DNA from: Fictibacillus halophilus
GTDB taxonomy: Bacteria > Bacillota > Bacilli > Bacillales > Fictibacillaceae
Assembly (NCBI RefSeq): GCF_016401385.1
Contig: NZ_JAEACF010000001.1
Location: 1,178,001-1,242,000 of the forward strand
Length of the DNA: 64,000 bases
Direction of reading: 5' to 3'
The position numbers were made by a program, and so were the translations under genes. Each line of letters starts with the position of its first letter. Positions within the stretch are counted from its first letter, which is position 1. Positions 54,801 to 63,712 of the stretch are shown one piece after another. Under the pieces are notes generated by a model. That model did not search any database. It was not told where the DNA came from and saw nothing but the letters and a program-made list of their open reading frames with translations.

Positions 54801-55347
54801 TGCATTAGCTCAAAGCATCGGAGAACTTTATGGAAAGATTTCGCATGATTTGCATCAAGAGTTCAAGGCATGTTCGTTACGTTTAGATCATTGGATTCAA
54901 AAAGACATGAAAGAAAAAGTAGCTCATTTAACATCTAAAGCAGATCAAGAAGGTGTGAGTTTGCAAGAGAGAAATGAGACTGGAGATCTGTTCAAAACTC
55001 CATCCTTTTCTTTGGATTTTGAGATACAGGATGAATCAAAACTGAAGAAGTGGCTATCTTATTTTAAGAATCCGAAACAGTTCTTTGAACAAGATGGTTC
55101 GAACGATCTGAAGAATCACCTTGTTGATGAGGTAGACAGTGAAGTAGAAAATTGGTTGATGGAAGCTGAAAAGAAACTCACCGACCATTATGAAGATGTT
55201 TTAGTCAACACAGAAAAAGCATACAAAACGCACATTATCAATCAGGTTTTTCACTATTTTGAAGAATTGAAGAAGCCTGGTGATCTAGAGGCAAGAATTC
55301 AAGAATTAAACAACTCACTTACACAGATTAGAAAGCTTGAAAAATAA
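51826..55347 (+). CDS. dynA: Double-headed bacterial dynamin-like protein DynA
   Basis: DynA is a membrane-remodelling GTPase that in B. subtilis joins two dynamins in one chain and helps the cell survive membrane damage. The 1173-residue protein has two GTPase domains. The first has P-loop GHFSAGKSSLINAL near residue 53, DTPGID and NQIDKH. The second has GAFSAGKSSFANAL near 625, DTPGAN and NASD. Long helical stalks follow each (for example ERETLHHEKEIAENWDEEK). The start is ATG 51826 behind AGGTGG; GTG 51817 is in the same frame. It is monocistronic. Confidence 0.92.
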   Translation: MKSTEKELLITEKQRLIGLYEAFQQMNNRKEEDQLSKLFLKVAKEEFAIAFCGHFSAGKSSLINALSQTGILPSSPIPTSANIVKMVRGEERAVVTLKNKEVVTFHSPYDVNEIKELCKDAELVEEIEIYYGGDEKNIENIAYYDTPGIDSTDPLHKKATENVVYLADLIFYVMDYNHILSETNMAFISSLIQRGKDVRLIVNQIDKHREEELKFTSFKENVFESFQSLGIPKEHIFFTSVKKQNVSHNDLTALMAYLKRIEQNKDALLLKQVNNQLHHFVHDFVKRTEEGLVTIDIVSQRLASLSQEHEDLSKKLSQIKQDINEKEESVKEQLVNILESAQLMPYETREKASSFIESAKKDFKVGVFFSKQKTEQERTYRTDALLGKLQESIDAHINWHAQNFVSSLQKEVDHNLPDWGPIKADKDMLYSFVTPGLSSQGQGLLNYCNNLSNDVKKKARQEVTECINAVKTCLNSKADHELSNLKEELNRLEKERETLHHEKEIAENWDEEKHELHELLYANVSGDRSIDEFERKFLAEYQPLSIETFKEKFDKERIENPKDQFEEENHVTLHSNEDSLSKETEKLSMAARILQPVRGLTHLAAEMEELQERLDKRSFTMVLFGAFSAGKSSFANALFGESILPSSPNPTTAAINEIRYPDREHPHGSIKIEMKSEEELTQELNILLKTTNQALSELLNSSDKRLASYKAGYLWAKGHLGNVLNKEISEIGDYAAVETRACFIKKITIYYNCPLTEKGLVLVDTPGANSIHSRHTEVAFEYMKHADIIIYLTYFNHAFSYADREFLIQLGRIKDTFSSDKMFFAINASDLAETEEDKNDVVHHVKNNLLTFGIRNPRLFPVSSKNELIASKRKDSGFDAFSSSLTHYIEHELENAMIKSARSSVTHAKTVIENMIKETVQRMEKEDEYLESLQKRENTLIEFSNDYIRISKKQFLQEQKELLYYTKQRVLIRYHDLYKETIHPAAVQSSKNALAQSIGELYGKISHDLHQEFKACSLRLDHWIQKDMKEKVAHLTSKADQEGVSLQERNETGDLFKTPSFSLDFEIQDESKLKKWLSYFKNPKQFFEQDGSNDLKNHLVDEVDSEVENWLMEAEKKLTDHYEDVLVNTEKAYKTHIINQVFHYFEELKKPGDLEARIQELNNSLTQIRKLEK

Positions 55348-55365
55348 TCGTTAGTCCGAGGAAAG

Positions 55366-55428
55366 AATGTGGCATACCGCCTGTCCCGCAAAAAAGCGAG
55401 CACCTTAAACGAAAACCAACTACAAAGT
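55366..55428. repeat. Truncated copy of the Bacillaceae intergenic repeat
   Basis: CCGCCTGTCCCGCAAAAAAG followed by CGAGCACCTTAAACG matches the end of the fuller copy at 39908-40034 (shared AAAAAGCGAGCACCT and the following CAACTAC type tail). The left part is missing. Confidence 0.5.
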
Positions 55429-55450
55429 TTACTAAAGCTATACAAAAATT

Positions 55451-55487
55451 AGAACAGCACCCTCTTTGATGAGGGTGCTGTTCTTTC
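55451..55487. terminator. Bidirectional terminator between dynA and the MurE-like gene
   Basis: Perfect 14-pair stem AGAACAGCACCCTC / GAGGGTGCTGTTCT with a 6-base loop. Confidence 0.9.
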
Positions 55488-55502
55488 ATGTTCGCTTTAA
55501 AA

Positions 55503-56957
55503 TTATATAAAAGTCGGTTTGTTTAAAGACTGATAAAGCTCTACAGAAGCAAGATCAGAGTTTGAAGGATGATTGTATGTTTCTTTATACTTTTCAGGTC
55601 CTTTACCCGTAATGATCACTACTGAGTTTGCTGGAGCTTCTTTGAGAGCAAAGAATATAGCATCGGTTCGATCTCCTATGATCACAGGTCTGTGAGAAGA
55701 TGTAGGAATCGCTTTCTCTGTTTCTTCCAGAAGTTGATCACGATCTATTCCGTTTAAATCATCTACCGTTAAGACGGTCTTCGTACTGTATTCTAAAGAG
55801 ATGCTAATCATGTCAGTGCGTTTTGTTAGATCTCTGTTTCCTCTAAATCCAAATACATGATAAAGGGGTCTGTTTCCCGCTTTTTTGCTCGCTGCTTCAA
55901 GCACCTGAGAAACTCCATCTGGGGTATGCGCATAATCCACGATTACTTCTGTCCCATTATGAAGGGTGATCTCTTCAAAGCGACCAGGAATTCCTTCGAA
56001 ACTTTTTAGATATTCAACGGAGTTCTTGATAGGTATCCCATAATCTAAGGCTGCAGCGATCGCAGCAGTCGTGTTTAAGGCGTTGTATTCTCCTGGTAGT
56101 GGTAATGAAACGGTCACTTGAAGCGTTTCATGAACAAGGTTAAAAGAATCTATTCCTACGTCTTCTATATAGAAGTCATCTGACTTTCGTTTACCATAAG
56201 TCCAAATCTGTAAGTCATCTTTTGATCGCAGTTCATCTCTTAGCCGTTTACCATACTCACCTTCACTGCAGATTATGGCTGTTCCTTTACTTTTTAAGTA
56301 TGAAAACAATTTAGATTTGCAGAGGTAGTAAGACTCCATCGTACCATGATAATCAAGATGATCATGAGTTAAATTTAGAAAGAGCGCTTGATCATACGTA
56401 ATCCCATCGATTCTATTCTGTTCGATCCCATGCGAGCTAACTTCCATTACTACAACATCATCGTTGCTTTTTTGCAGCATCTTCTGCAATGTAACAGGAT
56501 CTGGGGTAGTATGTGAACTTTTCACAATTTCGGAATTGATATAGTGATATACCGTACCGAACAGAGCAGAAGTCATATCATGAACATTGAGGATATGCTG
56601 TAATAAAAAGGATGTGGTTGTTTTGCCGTTCGTTCCCGTAATGCCGGTCATCTTGTGTTTTTTATATGGCTCTTCATAAAAGTAGGAAGCGGCCAAACTT
56701 AATAAACGTTTTGTATCACGAGCATATAGATAAACACCAGGGCCAATGTTTTCTTCATATTCCCCGATTACAGCTGCTGCACCATTTTCAAATGCTTCTT
56801 GTATGTACTGATGGCCATCAGCTTGAACACCAGAAATAGCAAAAAACAAGTATCCTGGTTTTACTTTTTTAGAGTGAGATGTGATCCCTGTGATCTCAGG
56901 ATCATCCTCAATGGTTGTAGATATAGACAAGTGGCTTAATAAAGCTTTTAACTTCAC
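55503..56957 (-). CDS. MurE-like Mur ligase without the DNPR motif
   Basis: The 484-residue protein is a Mur ligase of the MurE subgroup: DPEITGITSHSKKVKPG (UDP-MurNAc region), P-loop GITGTNGKTTTSFLL, MEVSSHGIEQNRI, NLTHDHLDYHGTMESYY, the carbamylated Lys of CKSKLFSYL, and IVDYAHTPDG. The region where DAP-adding MurE has DNPR reads VDDLNGIDRDQL, so the amino-acid pocket differs. It is away from the dcw cluster and likely a second MurE-type gene with another substrate. Monocistronic. Confidence 0.85.
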   Translation of the reverse strand: MKLKALLSHLSISTTIEDDPEITGITSHSKKVKPGYLFFAISGVQADGHQYIQEAFENGAAAVIGEYEENIGPGVYLYARDTKRLLSLAASYFYEEPYKKHKMTGITGTNGKTTTSFLLQHILNVHDMTSALFGTVYHYINSEIVKSSHTTPDPVTLQKMLQKSNDDVVVMEVSSHGIEQNRIDGITYDQALFLNLTHDHLDYHGTMESYYLCKSKLFSYLKSKGTAIICSEGEYGKRLRDELRSKDDLQIWTYGKRKSDDFYIEDVGIDSFNLVHETLQVTVSLPLPGEYNALNTTAAIAAALDYGIPIKNSVEYLKSFEGIPGRFEEITLHNGTEVIVDYAHTPDGVSQVLEAASKKAGNRPLYHVFGFRGNRDLTKRTDMISISLEYSTKTVLTVDDLNGIDRDQLLEETEKAIPTSSHRPVIIGDRTDAIFFALKEAPANSVVIITGKGPEKYKETYNHPSNSDLASVELYQSLNKPTFI

Positions 56958-57059
56958 AAAAACGCATCCTTTGAATAAATTAATTTTAGTTTTTTTCTAA
57001 TTTAAGTTCTTATTCAGAAACATTAAATTAACCGTAATATGTTTATGTTAACTTATTCG

Positions 57060-57088
57060 AAAAAACTGCCCATTTTGAGGGCAGTTTA
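57060..57088 (-). terminator. Terminator after patA
   Basis: On the minus strand AAACTGCCC-TCAAAAT-GGGCAGTTT is followed by T-rich sequence, overlapping the patA stop. Confidence 0.88.
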
Positions 57089-58243
57089 AGTAAGGGAATT
57101 TATAAAGTTTTCGATACCATCCATACCTTTTTTTAACTGTTCCATTGAGGCGGCATAGGAGATGCGAATGTATCCTTCTCCAATAACTGTAAAAGCATCA
57201 CCTGGTACGACGGCAACTTCTTGTTCTTGTAAAAGCTTTAAAGCAAATTGATAAGAAGAGAGACCGTATCTTTTTATGGAAACAAAGATATAAAACGCTC
57301 CGTTTGGTTTTACGAACCTGAACCCCATATCGTGAAGGCGATTGTAACAATAATCTAACCGTTCTTTATAGGCGTTTCGCATTTCATATGCATCATCTTT
57401 ACCGTTTGTTAATGCCTCGATAGCAGCTCTTTGAGAGATGGTTGAGGCACAAGTAACGTTGTACTGGTGAACCTTTAAGACATGCTGCATAAGATTACTT
57501 GGTCCGAAAAGCAACCCGATTCTCCAACCTGTCATGCTATGTGATTTTGAAAGCCCATTGATAACAAATGTTTTTTCTCGCATTCCTTCATAGTTCGCAA
57601 TCGATCGATGTTCACCATCGTATTTTAGCTCGCTATAGATTTCATCGGATAGTACAAAGATATCTTTGTTAGAAAAGTAATGAGCAAGAGCCTTGATTTC
57701 ATGTTCCTCCAGAACGGCACCTGTCGGATTAGAAGGAGTTGGGATAATAATCGCTTTTGTCTTTTCTGTTATATGTTTTTCGATTAGTTCAGGTGTTACC
57801 TTAAACCCTGTATGTGTTGTATCTATATAGATAGTGTTCGCACCGCATAGAGTAATTACGGGTTCATAACCAGGATAAATGGGAGCAGGAAGGAGCACAT
57901 CATCACCTTCACTTAAGATGGTTCGTAATGTAATATCGATCGCTTCACTCGCTCCTGTCGTTACGATTATTTCTGACGATGGATCATAATGTAGAGCATA
58001 TTTTTCTTGTAAGAAAGAAGAGGCAGCTTCTCTTAGTTCCATATAACCTGCGTTATGAGAATAAACGGTTTGATTATTATGTATCGCTCTGATTGCAGCT
58101 TCTTTAACATGCATAGGTGTTGGAAAGTCAGGTTGTCCTAATGTTAATGAGATTGCATTTGGAAACTGAGTAACTTCATTAAAGAATTTGCGAATGCCTG
58201 AGATTTGTATGTCTTTTGCTCTGTTGTTTAATAAATGTTCCAC
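57086..58243 (-). CDS. patA: Aminotransferase PatA (class I/II)
   Basis: A 385-residue PLP aminotransferase that closely follows B. subtilis PatA, the N-acetyl-LL-diaminopimelate aminotransferase of lysine and cell-wall synthesis. It reads MEHLLN.RA.DI..SGIRKF, SLTLGQPDFPTP, PAPIYPGYEPVITLCGA, PSNPTGAVLEEHE, LSDEIYSELKYDG and the PLP Lys in INGLSKSHSMTGWRIG. The start is a GTG behind AAAGGAAG. It lies near the MurE-like gene, which suits a cell-wall role, but they are not in one operon. Confidence 0.88.
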   Translation of the reverse strand: MEHLLNNRAKDIQISGIRKFFNEVTQFPNAISLTLGQPDFPTPMHVKEAAIRAIHNNQTVYSHNAGYMELREAASSFLQEKYALHYDPSSEIIVTTGASEAIDITLRTILSEGDDVLLPAPIYPGYEPVITLCGANTIYIDTTHTGFKVTPELIEKHITEKTKAIIIPTPSNPTGAVLEEHEIKALAHYFSNKDIFVLSDEIYSELKYDGEHRSIANYEGMREKTFVINGLSKSHSMTGWRIGLLFGPSNLMQHVLKVHQYNVTCASTISQRAAIEALTNGKDDAYEMRNAYKERLDYCYNRLHDMGFRFVKPNGAFYIFVSIKRYGLSSYQFALKLLQEQEVAVVPGDAFTVIGEGYIRISYAASMEQLKKGMDGIENFINSLT

Positions 58244-58403
58244 AAAAATAACTTCCTTTCATGATTTCGCACCAATTGACAAATGAAACGTTGCCATTAG
58301 TGTAGCTTTATTTGCTTTCTTGAGTCAATGGGTGGATTTTCTTGTATGGTTTTATGACTTTTTACAATACTAAAGATGTAATAGTACGGTTTTGGAGGAA
58401 ATT

Positions 58404-59663
58404 ATGGAAGCAAAGAAAAAGTGGGACTTACTTGCACTCGCATCCATTCCCCTTGTGATGACATTGGGGAATTCTATGCTGATACCCGTTTTGCCTGAGA
58501 TCGGGAAAGAACTTAACATCAGTTCTTTTCAGGTTTCTTTAATCATTACGGTGTATTCGATCGTTGCTATCTTGTTGATTCCGATCGCTGGATATCTGTC
58601 AGACCGTTTTGGCCGTAAAAAAGTAATCATCCCTAGTCTTTTTATTGCCGGAATCGGAGGTTTGATCTGTGGTTGGGCCGCATGGCAATCCGATCATGCC
58701 TTTACTTTTATACTTATCGGAAGGTTTTTTCAAGGTGTTGGCTCTTCAGGTGCAGCACCGGTTGTTCTACCTTTAGTAGGAGACATGTTCAAAGAAGAAG
58801 AGGAAGTGAGTTCCGGCTTAGGATTAATCGAAACATCCAATACAGTCGGAAAAGTATTAAGTCCTATCCTAGGAGCATTTCTTGCAACAATCGTTTGGTT
58901 TTTACCGTTCTGGCTTATCCCTGTATTTTGTGTTGTTTCAATTTTGTTAGTATTATTCTTAGTTAAAGTTCCAAAAAAGGATCAAGAACAACAACCTTTT
59001 AAAGAATATCTAAAAAACGTGAAGCAAATTTTTCATAACGAAGGAAGATGGCTGACAGCCATTTTTTTAATCGGTGGCATTATCATGTTCGTACTGTTTG
59101 GTATCTTGTTCTATCTATCGACCATATTAGAAGAGAAATATGGTGTGAAGGGTGTCATGAAAGGATTAGTAATCGCTGTACCTTTATTAGCACTTTCCAT
59201 AGCCTCCTTTATTGCAGGAAAGAAGATCAAACAAAATAAGATCATCATGAAGTGGTGTACGTTTATCTCGATGGCTCTGTTAGGTGGTTCCGTCTTTTTA
59301 ATCACATTTACAGAGAACGTCTATTTTCTTTTAGGGGCTCTTTTTGTGGCAGGTATAGGAATTGGTGCTGCGCTACCAAGTTTAGATGCCCTCATTACAG
59401 AAGGAATTGAAAAAGAGGCAAGAGGAACGATAACTTCGATCTATAGTTCGATGAGGTTTGTGGGTGTGGCGCTCGGGCCTCCTATCTACGCTATCTTGAT
59501 GAAACAGTCACATGAGATCGTCTTTTATACTTCTGCAGGTGTGAGTATTATTGGAGCCATTGCTGCATTCTTTGCTATCAAACCTGAGAAGAAAAAGGGT
59601 GGGGGAGACGAAGAGAAGAAAGATCCTAAGCCAACGTCAAAATTAAAACCTGCTTTAGAATAA
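58404..59663 (+). CDS. MFS transporter, DHA1-type drug exporter
   Basis: The 419-residue protein has 12 predicted membrane segments. Motif A is GYLSDRFGRKKVIIPSLF; motif C-like Gly/Pro-rich sequence (LGLIETSNTVGKVLSPILGA) marks an antiporter. The C-terminal tail is charged (KKKGGGDEEKKDPKPTSK). The ATG is behind GGAGGAAATT; the in-frame TTG at 58392 overlaps it. The exported substrate cannot be read from the sequence. Divergent from patA. Confidence 0.88.
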   Translation: MEAKKKWDLLALASIPLVMTLGNSMLIPVLPEIGKELNISSFQVSLIITVYSIVAILLIPIAGYLSDRFGRKKVIIPSLFIAGIGGLICGWAAWQSDHAFTFILIGRFFQGVGSSGAAPVVLPLVGDMFKEEEEVSSGLGLIETSNTVGKVLSPILGAFLATIVWFLPFWLIPVFCVVSILLVLFLVKVPKKDQEQQPFKEYLKNVKQIFHNEGRWLTAIFLIGGIIMFVLFGILFYLSTILEEKYGVKGVMKGLVIAVPLLALSIASFIAGKKIKQNKIIMKWCTFISMALLGGSVFLITFTENVYFLLGALFVAGIGIGAALPSLDALITEGIEKEARGTITSIYSSMRFVGVALGPPIYAILMKQSHEIVFYTSAGVSIIGAIAAFFAIKPEKKKGGGDEEKKDPKPTSKLKPALE

Positions 59664-59678
59664 AAGTCAGTGAACAAA

Positions 59679-59724
59679 AAACAAGGGCATTGCATTTAAA
59701 ATCTATGCAAGCCCTTGTTTTTAT
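59679..59724. terminator. Bidirectional terminator between the MFS and cyclase genes
   Basis: AAACAAGGGC(A)TTGCAT and ATGCAAGCCCTTGTTT pair around TTAAAATCT with flanking A/T-runs. Confidence 0.88.
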
Positions 59725-60335
59725 TATTGTTTGATGAGTACGATTCTTGCAGGTGATGCATCAAGCCCTCTTATTTTAAGCGGAGCAGCCACCATCAAAT
59801 ATTCGCCTTCAGGAACTTCTTTTAATTGAAGTCCTTCGATAATAATGATGTTGTTTTGAAAAAGCTGTTTGTGAGTAGGATGATTTTCTTGTGCTCTCTC
59901 TACCCCTAATGCGTCGATTCCAACACCTACTATACCGATTTCAGCCAATACTTTGGCGGCATCACTGTTTACGTAAATAAATTCAAAGTTGAATTCTGTG
60001 TCCCAGGAATTTTTTGTTTTAAAAAGGACGAAATCATCTTTTTGAATATCTTTATCAGCCAAATCTTCAGCTGAAATGTAACCAGTAGAACTTGTAAGAT
60101 CGATGACTTTCGCTTTTCGAACCAATTTTTCGATCGGAAGGGTTTCAATCGTATCACCGCCAGGAACCATATGTAGAGGAGCGTCAACATGTGTTCCTGT
60201 GTGAACATCCATTGAGATACGCGTTTCTGTAACATGACCATTTTGTGCTGTGTTGAACTGTGGTTGTTTCTCAGGTTTGTTTTTATAGACCGGCATTCCC
60301 TCGAAAATCGGTAATGAGACATCATATATTTTCAT
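59724..60335 (-). CDS. Cyclase-family (kynurenine formamidase-like) hydrolase
   Basis: The 203-residue protein has the cyclase-family metal motif MDVHTGTHVDAPLHM (HxGTHxDxPxH) and VGIDALGVERAQENHPTHKQL, FKTKNSW. Family members hydrolyse formyl-kynurenine or act as metal-dependent amidohydrolases; the substrate is not known here. It starts 3 bases after the zwf stop, and its ribosome binding site (AGAGAGGAATG) lies in the end of zwf. It is therefore in operon with zwf. Confidence 0.87.
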   Translation of the reverse strand: MKIYDVSLPIFEGMPVYKNKPEKQPQFNTAQNGHVTETRISMDVHTGTHVDAPLHMVPGGDTIETLPIEKLVRKAKVIDLTSSTGYISAEDLADKDIQKDDFVLFKTKNSWDTEFNFEFIYVNSDAAKVLAEIGIVGVGIDALGVERAQENHPTHKQLFQNNIIIIEGLQLKEVPEGEYLMVAAPLKIRGLDASPARIVLIKQ

Positions 60336-60338
60336 GAA

Positions 60339-61841
60339 CTAACATTCCTCTCTAACTTTTGTAGGTTCCCACCAAGAATGTCCGTCAGCTTTCAAGAGTT
60401 CGTCCGCTTCCACAGGTCCCATGCTTCCTGACGGATAGTGAGTGAGTGGAGCTCCCGTTCCGTCTTGCCATGATTTCGTAATTCGGTCAATAAAGTCCCA
60501 GCTCAGTGCCACTTCATCCCAGCGTGTGAAATAAGTAGAATTACCAAGAAGGCAATCGTGCAGAAGCTTCTCATATGCTTCTGGTGAGTTCATTTCGGCT
60601 GTATTCTTATTGTTGTATGTCATATCGATCGGCAAGAGGTCAGGCGTGTCACCTTTTGGTTTAGCATTTAGAGTTAGACTAACACCTTCATCTGGTTGAA
60701 CATGAATTCTTAATAAATTTGGTAGATAGTTTTCTGTGTTCGCATGATAGAGTGCCATCGGACCTTGTTTAAATTGAATGACGATCTCTGTAGATTTTAC
60801 AGCCATTCGTTTACCTGTTCGAATATAAAACGGAACGCCTGTCCAACGGAAATTGTCAATAAACAACTTAGCTGCTACAAATGTTTCTGTTTGAGACTTC
60901 GGATCAACATTCTCTTCATTTAAATAACCAGGAACTTGTTCTCCGTTCATTGATCCTTCTGAATATTGTCCACGGATTACATTCTTCTTCACTTCTTCTT
61001 CTGAAAAGAAGCGTAGGGAACGTAGGACCTTCACTTTTTCGTCACGGATGTGTTCAGGCTTTAATTCACCCGGCGGTTCCATGGCCACCATCATGACCAT
61101 TTGAAGCATATGGTTTTGTACCATATCAAGTAGGGCACCTGATTTTTCATAATAACCTGCACGGTCTTCAACACCTAATGTTTCACTTGATGTGATCTGA
61201 ACCGAGTCAATATATTTATTGTTCCAGATGGATTCAAAAATGGCATTTCCGAAACGGATCACTTGGATGTTCTGAACCATCTCTTTTCCAAGATAGTGAT
61301 CGATGCGGTAAATATCATTTTCATTGAAACTTTGCTGAATCTCTTCATTTAATTTTGTTGCAGAAGGCAAGTCATTACCGAATGGTTTTTCAATTACAAT
61401 CCGTTGCCAACCTTCCGTATTCGTGATTCCTTCTGATTTTAAGAAGGTAGGAATCGTTCCGAAGAACTTAGGAGCCATCGCCAGATAATACAGGCGATTT
61501 CCGTTTGTCTGATAATCTCTGTCGAGTACGTTCAAAAGCTCTTCTAGCTCATGATAGCTTGCTTCACTCGTTACATCCATCTTTAGATAATAAAAATGAG
61601 AAGCAAACTTTTCTACGATTTGGCGATCTGCACCTTGTGCATGTTCATGTATAGCAGACATAACCTCAGCTTGAAACTCTTCATGAGAGAATTCTTTTCT
61701 TGAAACACCTACAACAGAAAAGTTCTCTTTCATATGTCCCTTTTGATACAATTGATAAAGAGCGGGGAAAAGTTTTCTGTGAGCAAGGTCACCAGTCGCT
61801 CCGAACAATACGATGGATGCGTTAGGAATACTATGTATCAT
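60339..61841 (-). CDS. zwf: Glucose-6-phosphate 1-dehydrogenase
   Basis: The enzyme opens the oxidative pentose phosphate pathway and makes NADPH. The 500-residue protein has the N-terminal dinucleotide motif VLFGATGDLAHRKLFPALY, the substrate-binding motif RIDHYLGKE, and the C-terminal SGSMGPVEADELL. The start is an ATG behind GAAAGAAGTGACG. The cyclase-family gene follows in the same operon. Confidence 0.96.
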   Translation of the reverse strand: MIHSIPNASIVLFGATGDLAHRKLFPALYQLYQKGHMKENFSVVGVSRKEFSHEEFQAEVMSAIHEHAQGADRQIVEKFASHFYYLKMDVTSEASYHELEELLNVLDRDYQTNGNRLYYLAMAPKFFGTIPTFLKSEGITNTEGWQRIVIEKPFGNDLPSATKLNEEIQQSFNENDIYRIDHYLGKEMVQNIQVIRFGNAIFESIWNNKYIDSVQITSSETLGVEDRAGYYEKSGALLDMVQNHMLQMVMMVAMEPPGELKPEHIRDEKVKVLRSLRFFSEEEVKKNVIRGQYSEGSMNGEQVPGYLNEENVDPKSQTETFVAAKLFIDNFRWTGVPFYIRTGKRMAVKSTEIVIQFKQGPMALYHANTENYLPNLLRIHVQPDEGVSLTLNAKPKGDTPDLLPIDMTYNNKNTAEMNSPEAYEKLLHDCLLGNSTYFTRWDEVALSWDFIDRITKSWQDGTGAPLTHYPSGSMGPVEADELLKADGHSWWEPTKVREEC

Positions 61842-61935
61842 CTGTACGTCACTTCTTTCTATCTTTTCTAATAGTTACAGCTTTCCCTAGATGTAGTTAA
61901 AATAACGAACTACTTCATAAAACAGGAGGTCAAAT

Positions 61936-62775
61936 ATGTCGAATTTCGTAAGTCCTGAATGGGTGAACCAAAAAGTGAACAGTGCTGATGTCGTGATCTT
62001 TGATTGCAGGTTCTCATTAGCTGAACCTTCAAAGGGATATGAACTGTATAAGAACGATCACATCGAAGGTGCCATTTATGCTGATCTTGATCAACATCTC
62101 TCAAGCACAGTATCTACCCATGGTGGTCGTCATCCATTACCTTCCGTAAACATACTATCACAATTTTTTAGCCGTTGTGGTGTTGACCAAGAAAAAATTG
62201 TAGTCGCCTATGATGATCAATCAGGCAGCATGGCTGCAAGACTTTGGTGGATCTTGAAATACTTAGGACATGATAACGTTTATGTCATGCAAGGCGGCTA
62301 TACACACTATAAAGAAAAAGGATATGTCATCTCAAGTAAAATGCCTGTCGAAAAACCTGTATATTTTACTCCAAAAGTAAGGAAAGAAATGTTAATGAAC
62401 AAAGATGACGTGTTACGAGAAATGAACAATAAGGATACTCTTATCATAGATGCACGAGAACCCAAACGATATAAAGGAGAGATCGAGCCTATCGATCATA
62501 AGGCGGGTCATATACCAGGTGCCAAAAACATACCTTGGGAAAGTCATATGCTAAAACCCGGCTGGTGGAAAAGCCGAGAAGAACTTGAAACGAAGTATAG
62601 TGGAATGAATGAAAGCAATCCTGTGGTAGTATATTGTGGCTCAGGTGTTACAGCATGCGTCAACATACTTGCAATGGATGAAGCGGGAATCACGAACAAA
62701 GCTCTTTATGCTGGCAGCTGGAGTGATTGGATCAGTTATGATGAAAATCCAATACTAAAAGAAGCTACCAAATAA
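61936..62775 (+). CDS. Sulfurtransferase, 3-mercaptopyruvate/thiosulfate type
   Basis: The 279-residue protein has two rhodanese domains. The C-terminal one has the active Cys in VVYCGSGVTACVN. CGSGVT is the loop of 3-mercaptopyruvate sulfurtransferases (CRKGVT marks thiosulfate sulfurtransferases). The N-terminal one (VVAYDDQSGSMAARLWWIL) has Asp in the place of the Cys. The start follows AGGAGG. It is divergent from zwf. Confidence 0.88.
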   Translation: MSNFVSPEWVNQKVNSADVVIFDCRFSLAEPSKGYELYKNDHIEGAIYADLDQHLSSTVSTHGGRHPLPSVNILSQFFSRCGVDQEKIVVAYDDQSGSMAARLWWILKYLGHDNVYVMQGGYTHYKEKGYVISSKMPVEKPVYFTPKVRKEMLMNKDDVLREMNNKDTLIIDAREPKRYKGEIEPIDHKAGHIPGAKNIPWESHMLKPGWWKSREELETKYSGMNESNPVVVYCGSGVTACVNILAMDEAGITNKALYAGSWSDWISYDENPILKEATK

Positions 62776-62816
62776 AATTTCATGTACCGTAAATAAAAAT
62801 GTTTTAGGAGATAAAA

Positions 62817-63647
62817 ATGAAACAAAGCGATTTACATACCCATACCACAGCATCTGATGGGACCTTTACTCCTGCAGAAAATGTTAGGAGAGCTTTTGAA
62901 AAAGGTCTCGGCGCTATAGCGATCACCGATCATGATACAGTTAATGGAATTCGGGAAGCGATGATAGAAGCCAAAAAGCATGAAGACTTTACGGTAATCC
63001 CAGGTATTGAGATAAGTACCCTATACGAAGGTCAAGATATCCATGTATTAGGTTATTTTATAGACTATGAAGATGAAAACTTTTTAAAAGCACTAAGCTC
63101 CCTTACTTCTGTTAGAGATAAAAGAAATAAGATGATTCTTGAAAATTTGAACAACCTTGGCATCCCTGTAAAGGAATCTGAGTTAGAAGCAAAAAGACAT
63201 GGCAATGGAAATGTTGGAAGAGGGCACATTGCAGAGATTTTGATGGAAAAAGGAATCGTGAAGTCACTTCCTGAAGCTTTTGAAAAGTTTTTAGGAAAAG
63301 GGAAAGCTGCTTATGCTTCCACAGACCGCATCTCTCCAATCGAAGCGATTCAATTGATCAAAAAAGCAAAAGGAGTACCTGTACTAGCTCATCCAGGTAT
63401 ATATGGAGCAGATGAACTCATTCCGATTCTAAGTGAGAATGGACTAGTCGGACTAGAATTTTACCATCCAGATCATACGGAGAAACAGGTTGCTTATTAT
63501 GAGAAATTAGCAGATAAACACTCCTTAATAAAAACAGCAGGTAGTGATTTTCACGGTTTTCGTAACGGGGAAGTTTTCCATGGTGACATTGGAAGCTGTT
63601 CAGTCCCGATCAGCACCATAGATGTTTTAAAACGTTTTCGTAAATAA
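62817..63647 (+). CDS. PHP-domain phosphoesterase (YciV/TrpH type)
   Basis: The 276-residue protein has a PHP domain with metal ligands in DLHTHTTASDGTF, ITDHDTVNG, GIEIST, VLAHPGIYG and GSDFHG. It is of the RNase AM type, which acts on nucleotide 3',5'-bisphosphates and RNA 5' ends in some bacteria; substrate not proven. The ribosome binding site is TTTAGGAG. Confidence 0.88.
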   Translation: MKQSDLHTHTTASDGTFTPAENVRRAFEKGLGAIAITDHDTVNGIREAMIEAKKHEDFTVIPGIEISTLYEGQDIHVLGYFIDYEDENFLKALSSLTSVRDKRNKMILENLNNLGIPVKESELEAKRHGNGNVGRGHIAEILMEKGIVKSLPEAFEKFLGKGKAAYASTDRISPIEAIQLIKKAKGVPVLAHPGIYGADELIPILSENGLVGLEFYHPDHTEKQVAYYEKLADKHSLIKTAGSDFHGFRNGEVFHGDIGSCSVPISTIDVLKRFRK

Positions 63648-63712
63648 TGCTTGCTAGTCGGCCTAGAACCTTATAAGATTCAATACGGAACATATTGATT
63701 GTGAGAGGAAGA

